The notes: generated by a model from the sequence alone, not told the origin. Counted from the stretch's first letter, positions 26,384 to 39,750 are shown. The stretch: DNA of 64,000 nucleotides from Physcomitrium patens (GCF_000002425.4 NC_037262.1:10763243-10827242); one strand, 5' to 3'. Made by a program: numbers and translations.

Positions 26384-27457
26384 CCACTTGCAAGGAGCAC
26401 TTGCAATCAACCCAATTTGTTTGATTACTGGGTCTGGACATCAGAGATTCCTGTTTTGGATCTGTTCTAGCTCATGGACCAGGTAAATCTAAGAGTGAGT
26501 ACCCCTGTATGACTGCATACAGAGGCCACGCATAGTACAGAAGCATGAACTTAAAGCCAGATTAGAATACATTTTTAAAAAATGCATTTCAATTGACCAT
26601 CATGCAGACAATTACATCATGGAGAATATGTTGGCTCTTGGGTTCCCGTTCCAATATACATCTGTTGTATCGTGCATGAGCCTCTTACCGGAAGAGTAAA
26701 ATTAGACTAAACCTTCGCAGCATTTAACAAAGAATAGATATTGGGGTATTTTGTTTCTTCATTGGTGTTCTTTTTGAGGGTGAAAAGTTAAAATAGTAAA
26801 AATTTGGAAAATCACAAAAGTGCCAAGTAATTAGCAATGAATACACAGTTGTCAAACTCGTTTAACATTTAAACATTTCAAGGTAATTTCACATTTGAGA
26901 ACAGATTCATTTACTGCAACACAGAAGATTGCACACAAATATTTCTGTGTTAATATGTTCGTATGTAAATCAACTAACATATAATTTATAAATGTGTACT
27001 TCACAGTTTGCATTGAGTAGTTTTCCGACACTTCAATGTACAAATCTTGAAGATGAGATTAAAATTGACTAATATGTGAATATCAAAGAGCTGTGCGATA
27101 AATACAAATTTACTGTACAAAGCTCTCAAAGTGAAATTAAGATACGCATTGAATTAAATCATTTAAAACACAATTTAAGAAGAATGTGTTATTTAACGGG
27201 TTAGTTAAAAAATATATATTTTTGAAGTATTCAATCTTTCACAAAGTTTGATAAGTGAGATGCAATTTCAACATGAGTACATTGCAACATGAGTTTGCAT
27301 CTTACAGCAAAATACCTCGCTACCAGTCGTCAATAACTGTGAAAGGTACTAGCGGCGATCTGGCAACACAAAAATTGACCCTTAAAAATTCCGTCGACTG
27401 TCAAGGTGAACACGTGACTATTGTAAGTTCGAACTTGTATTCAATGTACAGATGTTT
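26384..27457. other. Convergent 3' flanks of CFAP57 and POLA2
   Basis: AT-rich, no coding signal. It contains the 3' ends of both neighbouring genes, which are transcribed toward each other. Confidence 0.7.
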
Positions 27458-30400
27458 TCAAACACGTACGATTTTGACCTGCGCCCTTTTGTGAAGAGGT
27501 TCTAATTCAGTGTTTGAATCTCCACTTGAAAGATGAATCTCAGTGAAAGTGCCTCCAGACATCCCTCTTGCAGCATATCCTGGGTTGATACAAATACATT
27601 TAACCTTTTCCACCTTCTCTCTATTCTCCTGCCGTTGTATATCCGCTGGTAAAGACAAAACCTGTGAATTGATAGATTTCATTCAGTTACAACTTCAAAG
27701 TACCTCGATAATACAAAACGAAACTAGTAATTCAAATGAGGGGGTTCAGTGTTACTTTATCAGAAAAACAACTGTACTGAGCATGGAAATCGAAGCATAA
27801 AATCAATGACTAAAGTCTTGAAGAAGAGTTCAAAGAACCTTCACAAATGGAGCAAGATTAGAGGACAGCAACAAGATATCTGGCGAAGACGATAGATCCA
27901 GCGACTCAGGAGCAACTGATAAGTCCAGTGGGACACTTTGTGGAGGCGGAAACAGGGGATAAAAACTGCATCCGTACCACGCTTGTTAATGCTCGACACC
28001 GTGTCGCAGAATCTAATCAAGAACAATGATCAAATTGCTCTGACAATCGAAGGTAATTTTCTAATAGTTGCACAAGTTTCAATGTTGCATAAATTTTAGC
28101 TGTTCACAGCCTACTGAAAATGTTCAAAACAAATACCTGCGTTGTGAAAGGAGATGTGAAGCAAGTCTAGTCATTCGATCACTGGATGCTCCTTGAGGTA
28201 CTCGGGACACCTCTTCGCTACTCAAGTGTCTCAGGATGTCGGTTGTACAAAATCCCACAGTTACCTGAAACCAAACAGACATAAATTCGTGAACGGTTAC
28301 TAAACACCACAAACAATCCAGCGATCATTTTGATTGTGACATTCTACATTCTAAACCGGGTTTCTGGCTTATCTAAAAACTAGCATGAGCAGAATTGTGC
28401 AGTCCCGGGAGCATTCATGTCAGAAATCCGTCAACAACTGCTCTACTACCGTAAACCATGCAATAATTGACTTAGAAGATGTGATTATTGAAGGGAAATG
28501 CTAACATTAGTTCAATGAAGATAACTTTGCAATTTATATAATCCAAGAGAACTCATTGTCCATCCTTCACGATTTACATACGATACGCGAACTTATTGAA
28601 CGTACCTCATCAACTTTCAAGACGCCTGGATTTGAAAGTAACGTTATCTGCGTTCAATAAGAAATGGGTCAGCCAATAAGATGAATAAAAGGTAACTGGC
28701 TAACTTGTGCTGAGCTTAAGAACACACTGCACTTTACAAAATACATGAATAATACTGGAATTATCAATAAATTCAGTAATTGATCCGAAACTGGTCTCAA
28801 CTCATACCTGGTGATTTGGGTCCTCGAATTCATCAGCATCAAATGGAGGCTGCACACTAGAGTAGATAAGGAAATCTGTACAATTAAGCTATGAATTGAC
28901 GAAACAAATATTACAGAATATTTTTCTGATCCAAGATCGAAGAGGCTGCATTCTGTTATGAGGTCAGACCATTGTACAGGGATATTGTCGACTGTCTTTC
29001 CTGAAAAAAACGTAGAATTAGGTTACCATGTAGAGATATTTAGACATGTGATCGGAAAACAGTTGGTAACTTACTTGAGGAAAAATAAGATCGTGGTGGG
29101 CATCACGATGAGAAGGAACCAAAACAATCCGACAACCATCACCCATTTCTTCACAATAATCCTCCACCTACACCACAAACGGTACGTCTTTAATATAAGA
29201 TGTAGAAGTACTCGTACGTGATTTTGCTAGAACAAAGAATTGCAGTTTTGGCGAAACCAAAACTGAATGACTTCGGTCAAGGTTCGTTGACCATTTAACA
29301 CAGCGTTTAATTAGCTTACCCGCATCCTGATCTCTTCCTGAAAGATATGGGAGAATAACTTGCCGACAGTCCCCTGCTTGATCTGTGGATGCTCAGAATC
29401 TACAAACGGACCCATCTACATTGAAAACAACCACAAGAAAAATGAGTTTACCTCTGACAAATAGTAGTTGAAGGATTAGAACCTGCGAATCTGAATTCGA
29501 CAAATGAGGGAAGTAAAAAAAGTGTCAAAAGACTACCAATATCAATAGGTTCGGCCGAACTTTCTTTGCATAAGCGAAAAGTTCCACAAGTGGCTCATAC
29601 GCAAGGTTGTCATTGGTTGTGAATGGACCCGCTGCAGCCACCTGGATGACGGATTCAAGTAGTATAAGAACAGATCTTCTAAAGTCAAAGCAAAGCATAA
29701 CATTATCCGATAATCATGAAACGTGTCCTCTACTGTCACCGACAAACATAATAAATAGTTACAGCAACTAAGCAAACGTACAATGCGTGTGTATTGTCGA
29801 GGTTCAGAGTCACTCGGATCTCGACTAGAAGTTCGGCGTTTGGTTGGGGGTTCATCAGACTTCAGTGAGGACGAAGATACAGGAATAGAATCAAAAATGC
29901 GTGTAGCCATAAGACAAAACCCACTTGGATTTTGACCTTCAACGCCTAGTACCTGATTAATTGCAGAGAAAAAGATTAGGAATTTGCCAAAGTTTCCTTC
30001 GTAAGGTAGAAGATTCAGGCCAAATGCAGAGATTTCACTTTCATATTTAAATGAAGTTCAGCTGAACAGGGAGGAAAAGTTCGATATATACACTAGGGTT
30101 AGAAATACCAGAGGTAAACGTGAAAGAAAAGGGCGACTACCTGACCAGGAAAGAAGGAAAATCTAGGTATATTACGAAGATCAAGGCGAACACGTTGCCC
30201 ATTTGAGTGCTCCACACTGCATACCACAGACCAGCATATTGTGTAACAATCAGCTTAGAGAAAAAAGCAACACCCTGCAAACGAAAACCTTTCCAGTGAA
30301 TCAGAAGGCTTTTACAAGCAATAGTGTAATTTAAGCTGTAGCACACAGTAAAATAGAGGAGAAAATGTTTCCGCTATCCATAAACCACCACATACTTCAA

Positions 30401-32558
30401 AAATTGAGTGTCGCATACTCACCTCCCTTCTAAAAGAATAGAATTGTCATTGAGATGGCCCTCTGCATCACAACAAATCCTACCTACCACCATTACCTTT
30501 TCCTGCACAACCATATTCAAATTGAGAGGCTAGAGCCCATTTGTTGAGAACTTTGCGTGTACGAGATTCCAGTAAGGAGACTATTCTTTCACACTTAGTG
30601 GGTAAACTTGCAATAGAACAGAAGGGCATAGTAGTCGCAAAAGTTCACCTGAGAGGAAACAGCAACATGATCGTTCATCTTCCGTTGCAAACGCTCCTCC
30701 AACACCTTGGCAAAATTTTGTATCCGTCTGTCCACTGCGCCAAACTGATTGTACAACCCTCACGAGATGCCTCAGGTTTTCTAAAACATAATGCGTGCAA
30801 GACAGGATTGGCCATTGTTATCTTCAATAGTCCCTCTACGATACAAACTAGATACCGACTAAAAGAACTGCTGGAACCACAAAACGATCAGATTCTGACG
30901 ATGTAAAAATTGCTACTAAGCGCCACATCAAGGTCCTTGTCATCACTCGACAATATTCACTCAAGCAAAAGATTAAGAATGACGGCAAAGGAAAGACGAG
31001 GAATTTTTTGCCATCCAAAATCAAAATAAACCACTGAGAACTTTGCAGAAACTCACCCTGTTCTCGGTCTGGTCAAACATGTATCGAATTCCGGGCTCAG
31101 GACCAGTCCTCACAACGTCAACCTCACAACGTCGCACCGGCTTCAAGCGCTTCAAAATATCATCGTCGCCAGAATTGGAGACAGCCTCCTCGCTTGCCTC
31201 AAAAGAAAGATGATCGTTGAAGGTAGATTGCACGTTGAACTTTTTCACGCGACGCTGAAAGGGAGTGTCTGAAGGTTTAAGAGATACATCTGCTGGAGTA
31301 TGTAATGAGAATCCACGATTTTTTGAAGCAAACGGAGGGGGTGTTAGCTCCATCGGGTCGACATAAGATCCTGATGTTGGCCTCTCCTTAGAGGGAGTAG
31401 CTGGCAGGTGTTTTTCCTGCCATTCGGTTTCCTGCTTGTCATCAAGCAACCTAATTTGACAAAGAAAAGATATATTTACAATCTGAACAGAGAAAATACT
31501 CAAATGAAGTTGACAATGAAATTGGAAATGAAATAATTAATGGTCGTGGACAATCTTCTGATGCCCGTGGCGTGGACATTGCAAGATGGAATTCTAAGGA
31601 CATACATGTCGACGTCATCTCTGGTGTAGTAGTGCAGTCCAGTTTGCCTTTTGCGAAACGATTCTATTTTGTCCCTCTCCAGAAACTGTTTGAAACTATC
31701 CAAGTTTGCCTTCAAAACTTGAACTCCATCCAGCTGCCTAAAAAACGTAGCAAAGTTCCATCAGAATAGCCCGTTACATTCTCATCATTAGGTATCAAGC
31801 TTAAAGCAGCAAAGATGTCCAGTCATGACTCAGAAGACATTTGACGCTGATTCCTAAGTAGATAATAAGCACCTGAAACAATGCCAGAATTAATAACACT
31901 CTAGTGTGCCATGTTACACAGTGTGGCAAACATTCTGGGGAACACTAGAAGCACTATTTCTCCAAATTCTCCATGAAAATATGACTGGGAAATTGTTTCC
32001 AGGCAGTTTAGAGAGATGATTCAGTGTAACTTTCACATGACCTAGGTCACGAAGTGCGCAACCTGCAGGACGAAGATAATGACAAGTGGAAGCAAGTCTC
32101 ACATGCGACAACGAATTCCGTATTTGTAGAACATCTCATGCACTACAGTCAGCTGCATTGACATTATGACTAAACAGAAAACTCACTGATTCAGGTAGAA
32201 AAGTTCCCATTTGGAGACGAACATTTCCGGCTCCATCCCAAAACTCATGCACAGCGATGCACCTGAGAAACACAAACTTCCTTAATGCTCAAGCATTCAC
32301 AAGCTAAAATCACATCCATGTCCTCCACAAAATTTCAACAATTAAAAAACTTCCATTAACAATTCAACTAATATTAACGCACGCCGAACTTCTCAAACTC
32401 AAACTTCTGAATACGAACTAAGGGCAACACAGGTCCATAAAACACAACAAAACAAGAACGTGGCACAATGTGAAGGGGCACGTACATTTCTCAGCTGTTT
32501 CATCGTCCTCCAGCGTAAAGTTATTATTCAAAAATTCAGTCCGTATCTGATCCTCCAT
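27458..32558 (-). CDS. POLA2: DNA polymerase alpha subunit B (primase complex)
   Basis: This is the regulatory B subunit that tethers primase and the catalytic subunit of DNA polymerase alpha for primer synthesis in S phase. The model has 16 exons on the minus strand, listed 5' to 3': 32486-32558, 32187-32262, 31606-31737, 31057-31450, 30649-30744, 30423-30502, 30141-30216, 29782-29952, 29537-29641, 29320-29415, 29075-29167, 28808-28849, 28606-28647, 28137-28264, 27839-27965, 27458-27661. All phases agree; the product is 644 residues. Residues 1 to about 95 are the helical N-terminal domain (MEDQIRTEFLNNNFTL, WELFYLNQQLDG), followed by a Pro/Ser-rich linker. An OB-fold runs from about 258 to 366 (EKVMVVGRI, FSFFPGQ). 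The inactive calcineurin-like phosphoesterase domain fills the rest: AAAGPFTTND, MGPFVDSEHP, IVLVPSHRDAHHD, CINPGY, and a C-terminal VKIVRV like that of the animal protein. Confidence 0.95.
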
Positions 32559-33570
32559 GGATAAAAGAAAAAATCTCAAATCTCCTACTCCCCGTTATTG
32601 CCAGCTAAAAAACCATAACATAAATAAAAAGAAACTGACTACTCTACAATCCTCCGCAGATACAAACTACTACTCTGTATGCTCCAAGCCTTCGTCCGTG
32701 ACCTAAACGAAGAAAAAAGAAGCAACAGCACGATTGTGTCTCGACGCAAACCCTGTCAATACCGATCTCCCTCCACAAGAAACTCAACATTTAGGAAAGG
32801 ACGCAGATCGGGGTGAAATCCGGGCGGAATTAGAGGAGGAAGAAAGCGCAGGTACGGACAGTGGGCATCGCAAGGGACGTGGTCATAGCCGCCAAATCCG
32901 AGTCCTTTTTTGCGAGGGACGGAATTCAGCGCGAGCTAACGAAATTCAGGGCGCTCTTCTTCCCGCGCAAACGCACTCGAACCTTAATATCTTGAAGCCA
33001 GTATGAACACGAAACCCTAAATTGTGGATCCTATAACCATTGTTCATTATTCACCGCACATTGCTCATCTGTCACCGCTCACACGTCAACACTCCCCCGT
33101 GGACGCCAGAGAGCCTGCAGGCTGGACCCACCCTCACTATGGAGTTTCCCAGCGGAGTCCCCAAACTCAGAACTCTGACGGGTTTCGGGACCAGGGTTTT
33201 CAATGTGCCGTGCAACCAGCCTTGTACGTTCTAGAATCTTTCCAAGGCTGACTTTAGTTGTTCACGCTCTCTGCAGCGGTATTCGCATCCAACTTCCTGC
33301 AGAACGAATTAAGAGGGAGAACTGGAGCCTTGGCACATGAATTTGTTAATTAAAGTTGCACATGTAAACCTCTTACTTGAATTACTTCACTTGCACAGCT
33401 TCACATCACACCTTAAAAAGAGGTCATATGCTGTGCGATCAATTATGGGGAATAGGCTCAAGTTATACAACTCTAGTAGGCTTAAACCGCTAACTATGTA
33501 GTGGTCTGGGCACTTCAGGAGGTTAAGTTACAGAGCTGCTCGTATATTTTGTTCAGCCTTATATATCGGC
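32559..33570. other. Divergent promoter region between POLA2 and the TNL gene
   Basis: About 1 kb between two divergent start codons. It is GC-rich at 32720-33000, on the POLA2 side, with open frames (32734-33006, 33024-33251) that lack recognisable content. A telomere-box-like AAACCCTAAA is near 33010. Confidence 0.5.
32960..32971. promoter_or_regulatory. E2F-like site upstream of POLA2
   Basis: TTCCCGCGCAAA is a near-palindromic match to E2F sites (TTTSSCGC family, one base off on each strand). It lies about 400 bp upstream of the POLA2 start. Plant replication genes, including polymerase alpha-primase subunits, are known E2F targets. A single motif match; function is inferred. Confidence 0.4.
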
Positions 33571-36211
33571 ATGTATCTCTTCTTAGGATTCATTTGTAAA
33601 TGGATAGCGTGGGTGTGTGGTGGATTCCGAGGTGATGGAGAACAACATCCCAATCAAGCTCATAGCAGTCTCTACACCGACCATGGCGACTGCCCCCGCA
33701 CACCTGAAGATGCGGAGAGTGATGACGTCCACAATCTCGGTAGCCCTGCTGTTCACCTTCATCGCGTCCTACAACAGACCAAGTATGACATTTTCATAAA
33801 CCACCGGGGTCCTGACACAAAGCTGACGTTTGTCACCCACCTCCAAGAGGGGCTAAAGGAGAAGCAGTACACTCCGTTTGTGGATAAGTCACTGGGAGAG
33901 GGAAAACAAGTCTTCGAGGAGATCGAAGCAGCCATTCGAGACACACGGGTTCACTTGGCCATATTCTCTCCTGGGTACGCTGAGTCTAAATACTGCCTCG
34001 ATGAACTGGTTTCTATGCTAGAATGTAGACGAAAGAGTCCCAATGGCGCTGTCACCTTGGTGCCTGTCTTTTACGACGTGAAGCCTCAAGCACTTCGCAG
34101 GCCCGATTTACCTGGAAGTCCTTTCTGGCACGCGTTCCAGCAGAAAAAACTCAGATATTCTGATCAGCGAATCTCAGCGTGGAAGAAAGCTCTACATGAT
34201 GCAGCGGATATCAAAGGATTTGAGTTCAAAATCGGCGAGTATGTCCCCGAAACGCACATACAAAACTCTGAGTTGTTTGTAATTGAGTTTGTTTTGTAAC
34301 ACTCTGCTTTTGACAAATTCGACTGAGCTCTACATACTTGTTGAAGGTATCAAAACTTCACAAACCGCTAGCAGAGTCGCCAGTGGTTTGAATGGGCATT
34401 TTGCCTCCTAAGTTAACATTGTCGGTACACATGCTGTACTGTTGTCCACCTCCGTCTCCCAGTGTGTAGTTGCGAGGTTTACCAGGCTGCTCTTTAATTT
34501 TAGCTCCTGCTAGACCAATGGAGGTCGCAGAGAACATTCACATATGCAAAAATAGGGGGCTGTTTGGTTCCCTTCTCCCTCTTCTACCCCATATTTTATA
34601 GGGTGAGGTTTACAATAGTGCAGTATAGTGAATGATGTCTGATATATCCACCTTACATGTTTTTTCCTAAAGCTTCATAACACCATACACCTTGAAGTCT
34701 GGGATTTTCACATTGAATTGAAGCATGAAACAGTACAAATCCGTTGTCATCACTAGTTTATAGTGCTTCAAGTGCTTAATAGGTGATGCTAATTCTTGTC
34801 CTTGTACAAGCTTCTATCAACTTCTAAGCTGGCAGGCCTCACAATGTATGTGGCAAGTTGAGTCCAGCTTCGCTTCTAATGCAGGCAGTAAGAGTGCTTT
34901 TGAAAGGGTCACTAGTGGTTTTTGTTTGGGAGATTGGACTCTGATCAGTTTATCGATTCCAGAAAAAGATTGAACAGGGTTATTATTGGAAACCGATTGA
35001 TGTGTACCGCGTGTGTATGTGGGCAGAGATACGAATGAGCTCAAAAAGAAAATCATCAACCGGGTGCAGGAACTAATTGCACCACGAAGCGGACAAAGCA
35101 GGAAACAGTCGGTCCCGAGCCCAAATGTTGGAGGCGAGGTGCTACTGAAAGAAACACTCAGACGGTTGGAAGAAATGGGGGACAACGTGGGAATACTAGG
35201 CATATGTGGCATGGGAGGCATTGGCAAAACAACATTGGCCCAGGAAGTCTACAACCACTACTCCACAGGTGGAAAATTCCTGTACCAAACCTTTCTGAAG
35301 ATTGGAGACATCAAGGACACGAGCCACTTACGAAAACAGGCACTCCGCGACCTCCTCAACAAAAAAGAGAAGAACTTAGATGAAAGATACGTGAACCACT
35401 TCGAGGGCCTCGCTGGAGTGAAAGTGTTGGTTGTCTTAGACGACATATCCAACGTCGAACACTTCAAGGAACTTGTTCCCAACATGAAGAAGCTGGGCGT
35501 GGGAAGCCGAATAATACTAACTTCACGTGAGAGGGATACGATGAGAGCCATCATGAGCGAAGCACCGTCTCGATTTGGTTCCTACTTGCATGAAATGAAG
35601 CCGTTGGAAGCTACTGATTCGTTTAATCTTTTTTGGTTCCACGCTTTCCATGACAGAGAACTTTCAAAGGCCGAGGACGAAATGTTTCGCCCTCTCGCAC
35701 TAATGGTGGTTAATAATTTGTGTGGAGGTCTTCCCTTGGCATTGAAGGTTATCGGACAACATTTGTATGGAAAGCCGCAGGAAGTGTGGAGAGAAGCAAC
35801 CATGTCTCTAAAGGATAGACCTGATATCATAAATGTCCTTAGCATCAGTTACAAGGGTCTAAAGGAACAAAACAAGATGATGTTCTTAGATGTCTCTTGC
35901 CAAATGGTTGGTTTGCTGGAGGAGGATGCCATCGACATCTGGAAATCTTGTGGGTCTTGCAAGTCCCGTTACTGCATGACTTCTAAAATGGTCCATGATT
36001 CCTTGCAAATTCTGAAAGACAAGTCCCTTGTGGAAGTAGACAAAGATAGAAGAATGACCATGCATGACCTCCTTCGTGAGATGGGCAAAAAGATGGACGA
36101 GGTGGACAAGATTGGTAGTTTGAAGAAAGAAGGACATTGGTGCCACCTATGGGATCCTCTTCTCGTTAAATATTACCTCACGGATGACGAGGTTTGTGCA
36201 TTTTGAACCAG

Positions 36212-36275
<64 letters not shown>

Positions 36276-38585
36276 TGTTATTGAAATTATGAACAAAAGA
36301 ATTTATCAAATTTATGAGTTGAGTTTGTAATGCTCAGTATTGATTTAATTTATAGAAGTTGAATCTCTACATGTGATTTCTACCACAACTGAAATGATAT
36401 ACGTATGTTTAGCTTTTTCTCTTAGCTCTGCATGTCTTTAAACATTGTTTCACAGAAGACAAACGTTAATACTTAATGTTGGTCATGGTAGGGGTCAAAG
36501 GAAGTAAGAGGATTGTCACTGGTTGGGGCGAAGCAAACAGATTTTGCTGGATTGGAGTTTAAAATGATGTCTGAGATCCACTTGATGCAACTAGATGGAG
36601 CTCGAATTGAGGGGGATTTCTCCCTACTATCCAAGAAGATACGGTGGCTGCAGTGGAGATCCTCGTTTCTCAGAGAGCTGCCTCCTAGATTGCACATGCA
36701 GGTTTTGGTAATCCTGGATCTCTCAAATAGTTACAGCTTAGCTCGACTTTGGTCAGACGATGATGCACAGGTATCTAAACAGAGGATTAGTAAGTATGCT
36801 GTATTTGGTTTTAATTCAATCCTTTGGATTAAAAATGCATGTTATTGCCTGATCATTATCATTATATATGTAGCTTAGGGCCGGCTCTCAATATAATTTA
36901 CTAGTGATATGTATATGTATATATATATATATATATATATGTTTTTTGATCTTGTCGTGCGTTTTTTGAATGTGTCGTGACTGTCTCAATCAGGCCGTGC
37001 CCAGTTTACTGAGAGTGTTACTCCTTCAGAACTGCACAGCATTGGAAGAGCTACCAGAGACCATCAAACTACTGACCATGCTTAGAATACTGAACGTTCA
37101 TGGGTGCAAAAGACTGAAACTGTTACCAGGCTGTCTGGGCGACCTACAAGGACTTCAAGAACTTAATTTGAATGAGTGCGAGAATCTGGAAAGGCTGCCC
37201 GAGGGCATGGTCAAGCTATCAAACCTCAAGGCATTGTCATTGGACGGCTGCAGTAAAATTGCGACCCTATTCTCAACCGAAGACGGAGAGCTGGGAGCAA
37301 ATCTTATCAAATTTTCTGCTTTATGTGCTTCCAGCCTCACCAAACTATCGGGACCAAGCATACATTTGCACCTTGAGAAGGCCTCACCCGCTGGTTAAAA
37401 GTCTGAAAGGTGGAGACAAAGTGTGTGTGTTTGCTAGATCTGTGTACAAAGAATGGAGGATCACAGTCATGAAGGGGAGCATCTGCGTTGCATATAACCG
37501 GCCCGACCAGGGATTGAGGTCGGATGTTCTCGACGGTTTAGTTTTGAAAGATGGTGTGAGTGACACTCGGCATACGTTTCGAGCTGAGCCGTTTCCACTT
37601 GTCCTTCAGGTTGCCATTTTACCCATGCTAATCTCAATCTTTGATGAAAGCGGTGTTCGAATTGGTCAGGACATCAAACGCGTTGTTGCCCGCCCTTCTC
37701 ATGATAAAAGTGATGCCAAAGCTATCCGCTTCCGAATGGTAAGTGTGCTCGACGTGTTATCACTCACTGTCTTGGTTTATAGTGCTGGTTTTATACAATA
37801 TATATGACCCCTAAATGAATGAGAGGCAGTTAATATCAGAGTCAAATGTATGAAGTAATCAAAATATAGTTTTCCAGTCTGAAATGACTTTACACTACCT
37901 TGGATGATGGGGTAAGTGATATGGTTCATAATTGCTACCTACGTGGTCTCAAGGTTCGAGTTATTGTTGCTGTGCCATCCTTCATCCTCTTGCCCTTGAT
38001 AGGAGCTTGCACTTAGTAAGTACCCCAGAAAATAGACTAATATGAAAGGTAGGCTTAGAATATTATGCTGAGGGCATGGTCTGTTTGGTTATTCAGTTCC
38101 TCAAAAATAACTGGACTAGTTTGTAGTAATGTGCTTAGGCATGGTCTGATTATCCATTCACCGCAGCTTGCTATGCAGGTCTTGTGTTTCAACTTTGAAT
38201 TTATTGCACCCGGTGAGTCTTTGAGCTTTTAATAATTGGAATGGAATGTAATGTGCAGGTGCATTCTCGTTTCCTCCGACGATGTGATATATGCGAAACG
38301 CTCATCACAGGTCAACGTGGTTGGCATTGCAACGTGTGTAATGAGTTTGACATGTGTGAAACTTGCTTCAAGGAATCGGAGACTGAGAATTGGGAGCCTC
38401 CTCCACCCCATCGGTCGGGCCATCCCATGTCAGTCTTTCAGGCACCCAACCCAGCTGAATCTGAACCAATTTTGATGCCGAATGAACAGGGTGTATACCC
38501 GTCCAATTGGGGGATCAATTGGGGGTATGTGGTGTACGATTATCCAACTATGCGGTGGTGTGAAACTTTTGACTTCATTCGTTGA
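33571..38585 (+). CDS. TIR-NB-ARC-LRR immune receptor with C-terminal ZZ zinc finger
   Basis: Intracellular NLR-type receptor. The model joins six exons in phase: 33571-34238, 35027-36191, 36492-36770, 36994-37252, 37335-37738, 38259-38585; 1033 residues. TIR, 71 to about 220: KYDIFINHRG, and SPGYAESKYCLDEL, whose Glu145 matches the NADase glutamate. NB-ARC: P-loop GMGGIGKTT (284-292), kinase-2 VLVVLDDIS, RNBS-B GSRIILTSRE, GLPL-type CGGLPLALK, and MHD at 568-570. A short LRR block follows (exons 3-4; four or so repeats such as LRILNVHGCKRLKLLP). Residues 791-925 form a domain I do not recognise. Residues 934-980 form a ZZ zinc finger: C934, C937, C949, C952, C958, C961, H976, H980. The start is uncertain: the first 70 residues are unlike TIR leaders and the true start may be in another upstream exon. 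The 82-base intron 4 is inferred; if retained, the product stops at 37398 after the LRRs. Confidence 0.8.
36216..36274. repeat. compound (AT)n(GT)n microsatellite in TNL intron
   Basis: An AT tract followed by about 12 GT units. It lies inside the second intron of the TNL gene; a further (AT)n tract at 36911-36940 lies in the next intron. Confidence 0.95.
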
Positions 38586-39750
38586 GACTTATAAGGTTCT
38601 CACTGCAGTGAGAGGTGTGGTTGTAACCGTGACAATTGAAGGCCATGAGAAGATAATACAACACAAGAGTACCAATGCGAGATTCATTTACGCACATGTT
38701 CTTTACTTTTGTTTATAATTATTCTCAATGAAAATTTAATATAGAAAGAACAATGAAAAGAATTTACCTTACAAAATAATTAAATAAACTACTAAAAATT
38801 TTACAACTTTTTAACTTTGTGCCATCATATTAAAAATTGTTAAGTTATCCGAATTATATATGCCAAATTTAAAATATGTTTTTAGAATTAGATATAAAAA
38901 AGTAACACAAATACTCTTCTTAGAGAAATTAAAACTTATTGCAGACATTCATCAATCTTCTATTAAAGACTACAAGTATTAAATTTTGACATGAATTACT
39001 TTTTTTCAATGAATACCATGTTTTCCTTTATTAGTTGACATATGATAATCAACCTTGGTATGTATTCATTGTAATAAAGTGTTATTGAAATAAATAGTAA
39101 CAGTGAAGTATAATGTTTAATTACAAACAATCACCAATTCAATCAGCCCGTACATTACACAGTAATTAGTTGGTTTGTTAAAATTTCTTTCTTCAGCCTT
39201 TGTATAGTTCCACGCTGTGAATCCAAGATGTGGATATTTTACAGAAAGGAAGAGCTATATGAAGAAATGAGGAGATTTTTCAGAATGTGAGAAATTAACC
39301 AGGAAATTCGCTTTCTTTTATAAATTTGTATTTGTTGCTATTTTAAAACATTCAACAAGACCAAGTGATTTTGTGGTTGTTATTGTGTGAGATTTCTTGT
39401 TATCTTTTCCCCATCTTCAATTTGTGTGTCTTTTAAACTTTAAAAATATCCTCTAAATGAAGAAAAAGAAATCTTAATATATCTCAAATTCAAGTCACTC
39501 TGAATGAAATTACATCCCTTGTGGTGTACGACTCAAAAACTTGGCACCCAACTTTTGGAGTGCACATTCTTCATGAAATAAGCCAATTCCATGTAGTTTT
39601 TGACGATGGCAGTGTCGCAAATTCTCACACACAACCAATTCTATGCACTGCTTACAAAACATAAGAGAATACAACTTTCCTGTCTGCACCATCTGCTACG
39701 TCACTATACTGCTTATGATCCAACCCAACGGCCCTCGTTAACAGCGTTTA
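38586..39750. other. AT-rich intergenic DNA
   Basis: 3' flank of the TNL gene. AT-rich, no convincing coding signal on either strand. Confidence 0.65.

Noticed and set aside
32734-33251. Two plus-strand open frames between POLA2 and the TNL
   Set aside because: They lie in the POLA2 promoter side and have no recognisable protein features.
33617-33799. Alternative TNL start joined to the TIR by an intron at 33739
   Set aside because: The implied intron would be only about 38 bases, too short for normal plant splicing.
35258-35845. Minus-strand open frames under the NB-ARC exon
   Set aside because: Shadows of the strongly conserved plus-strand TNL exon.
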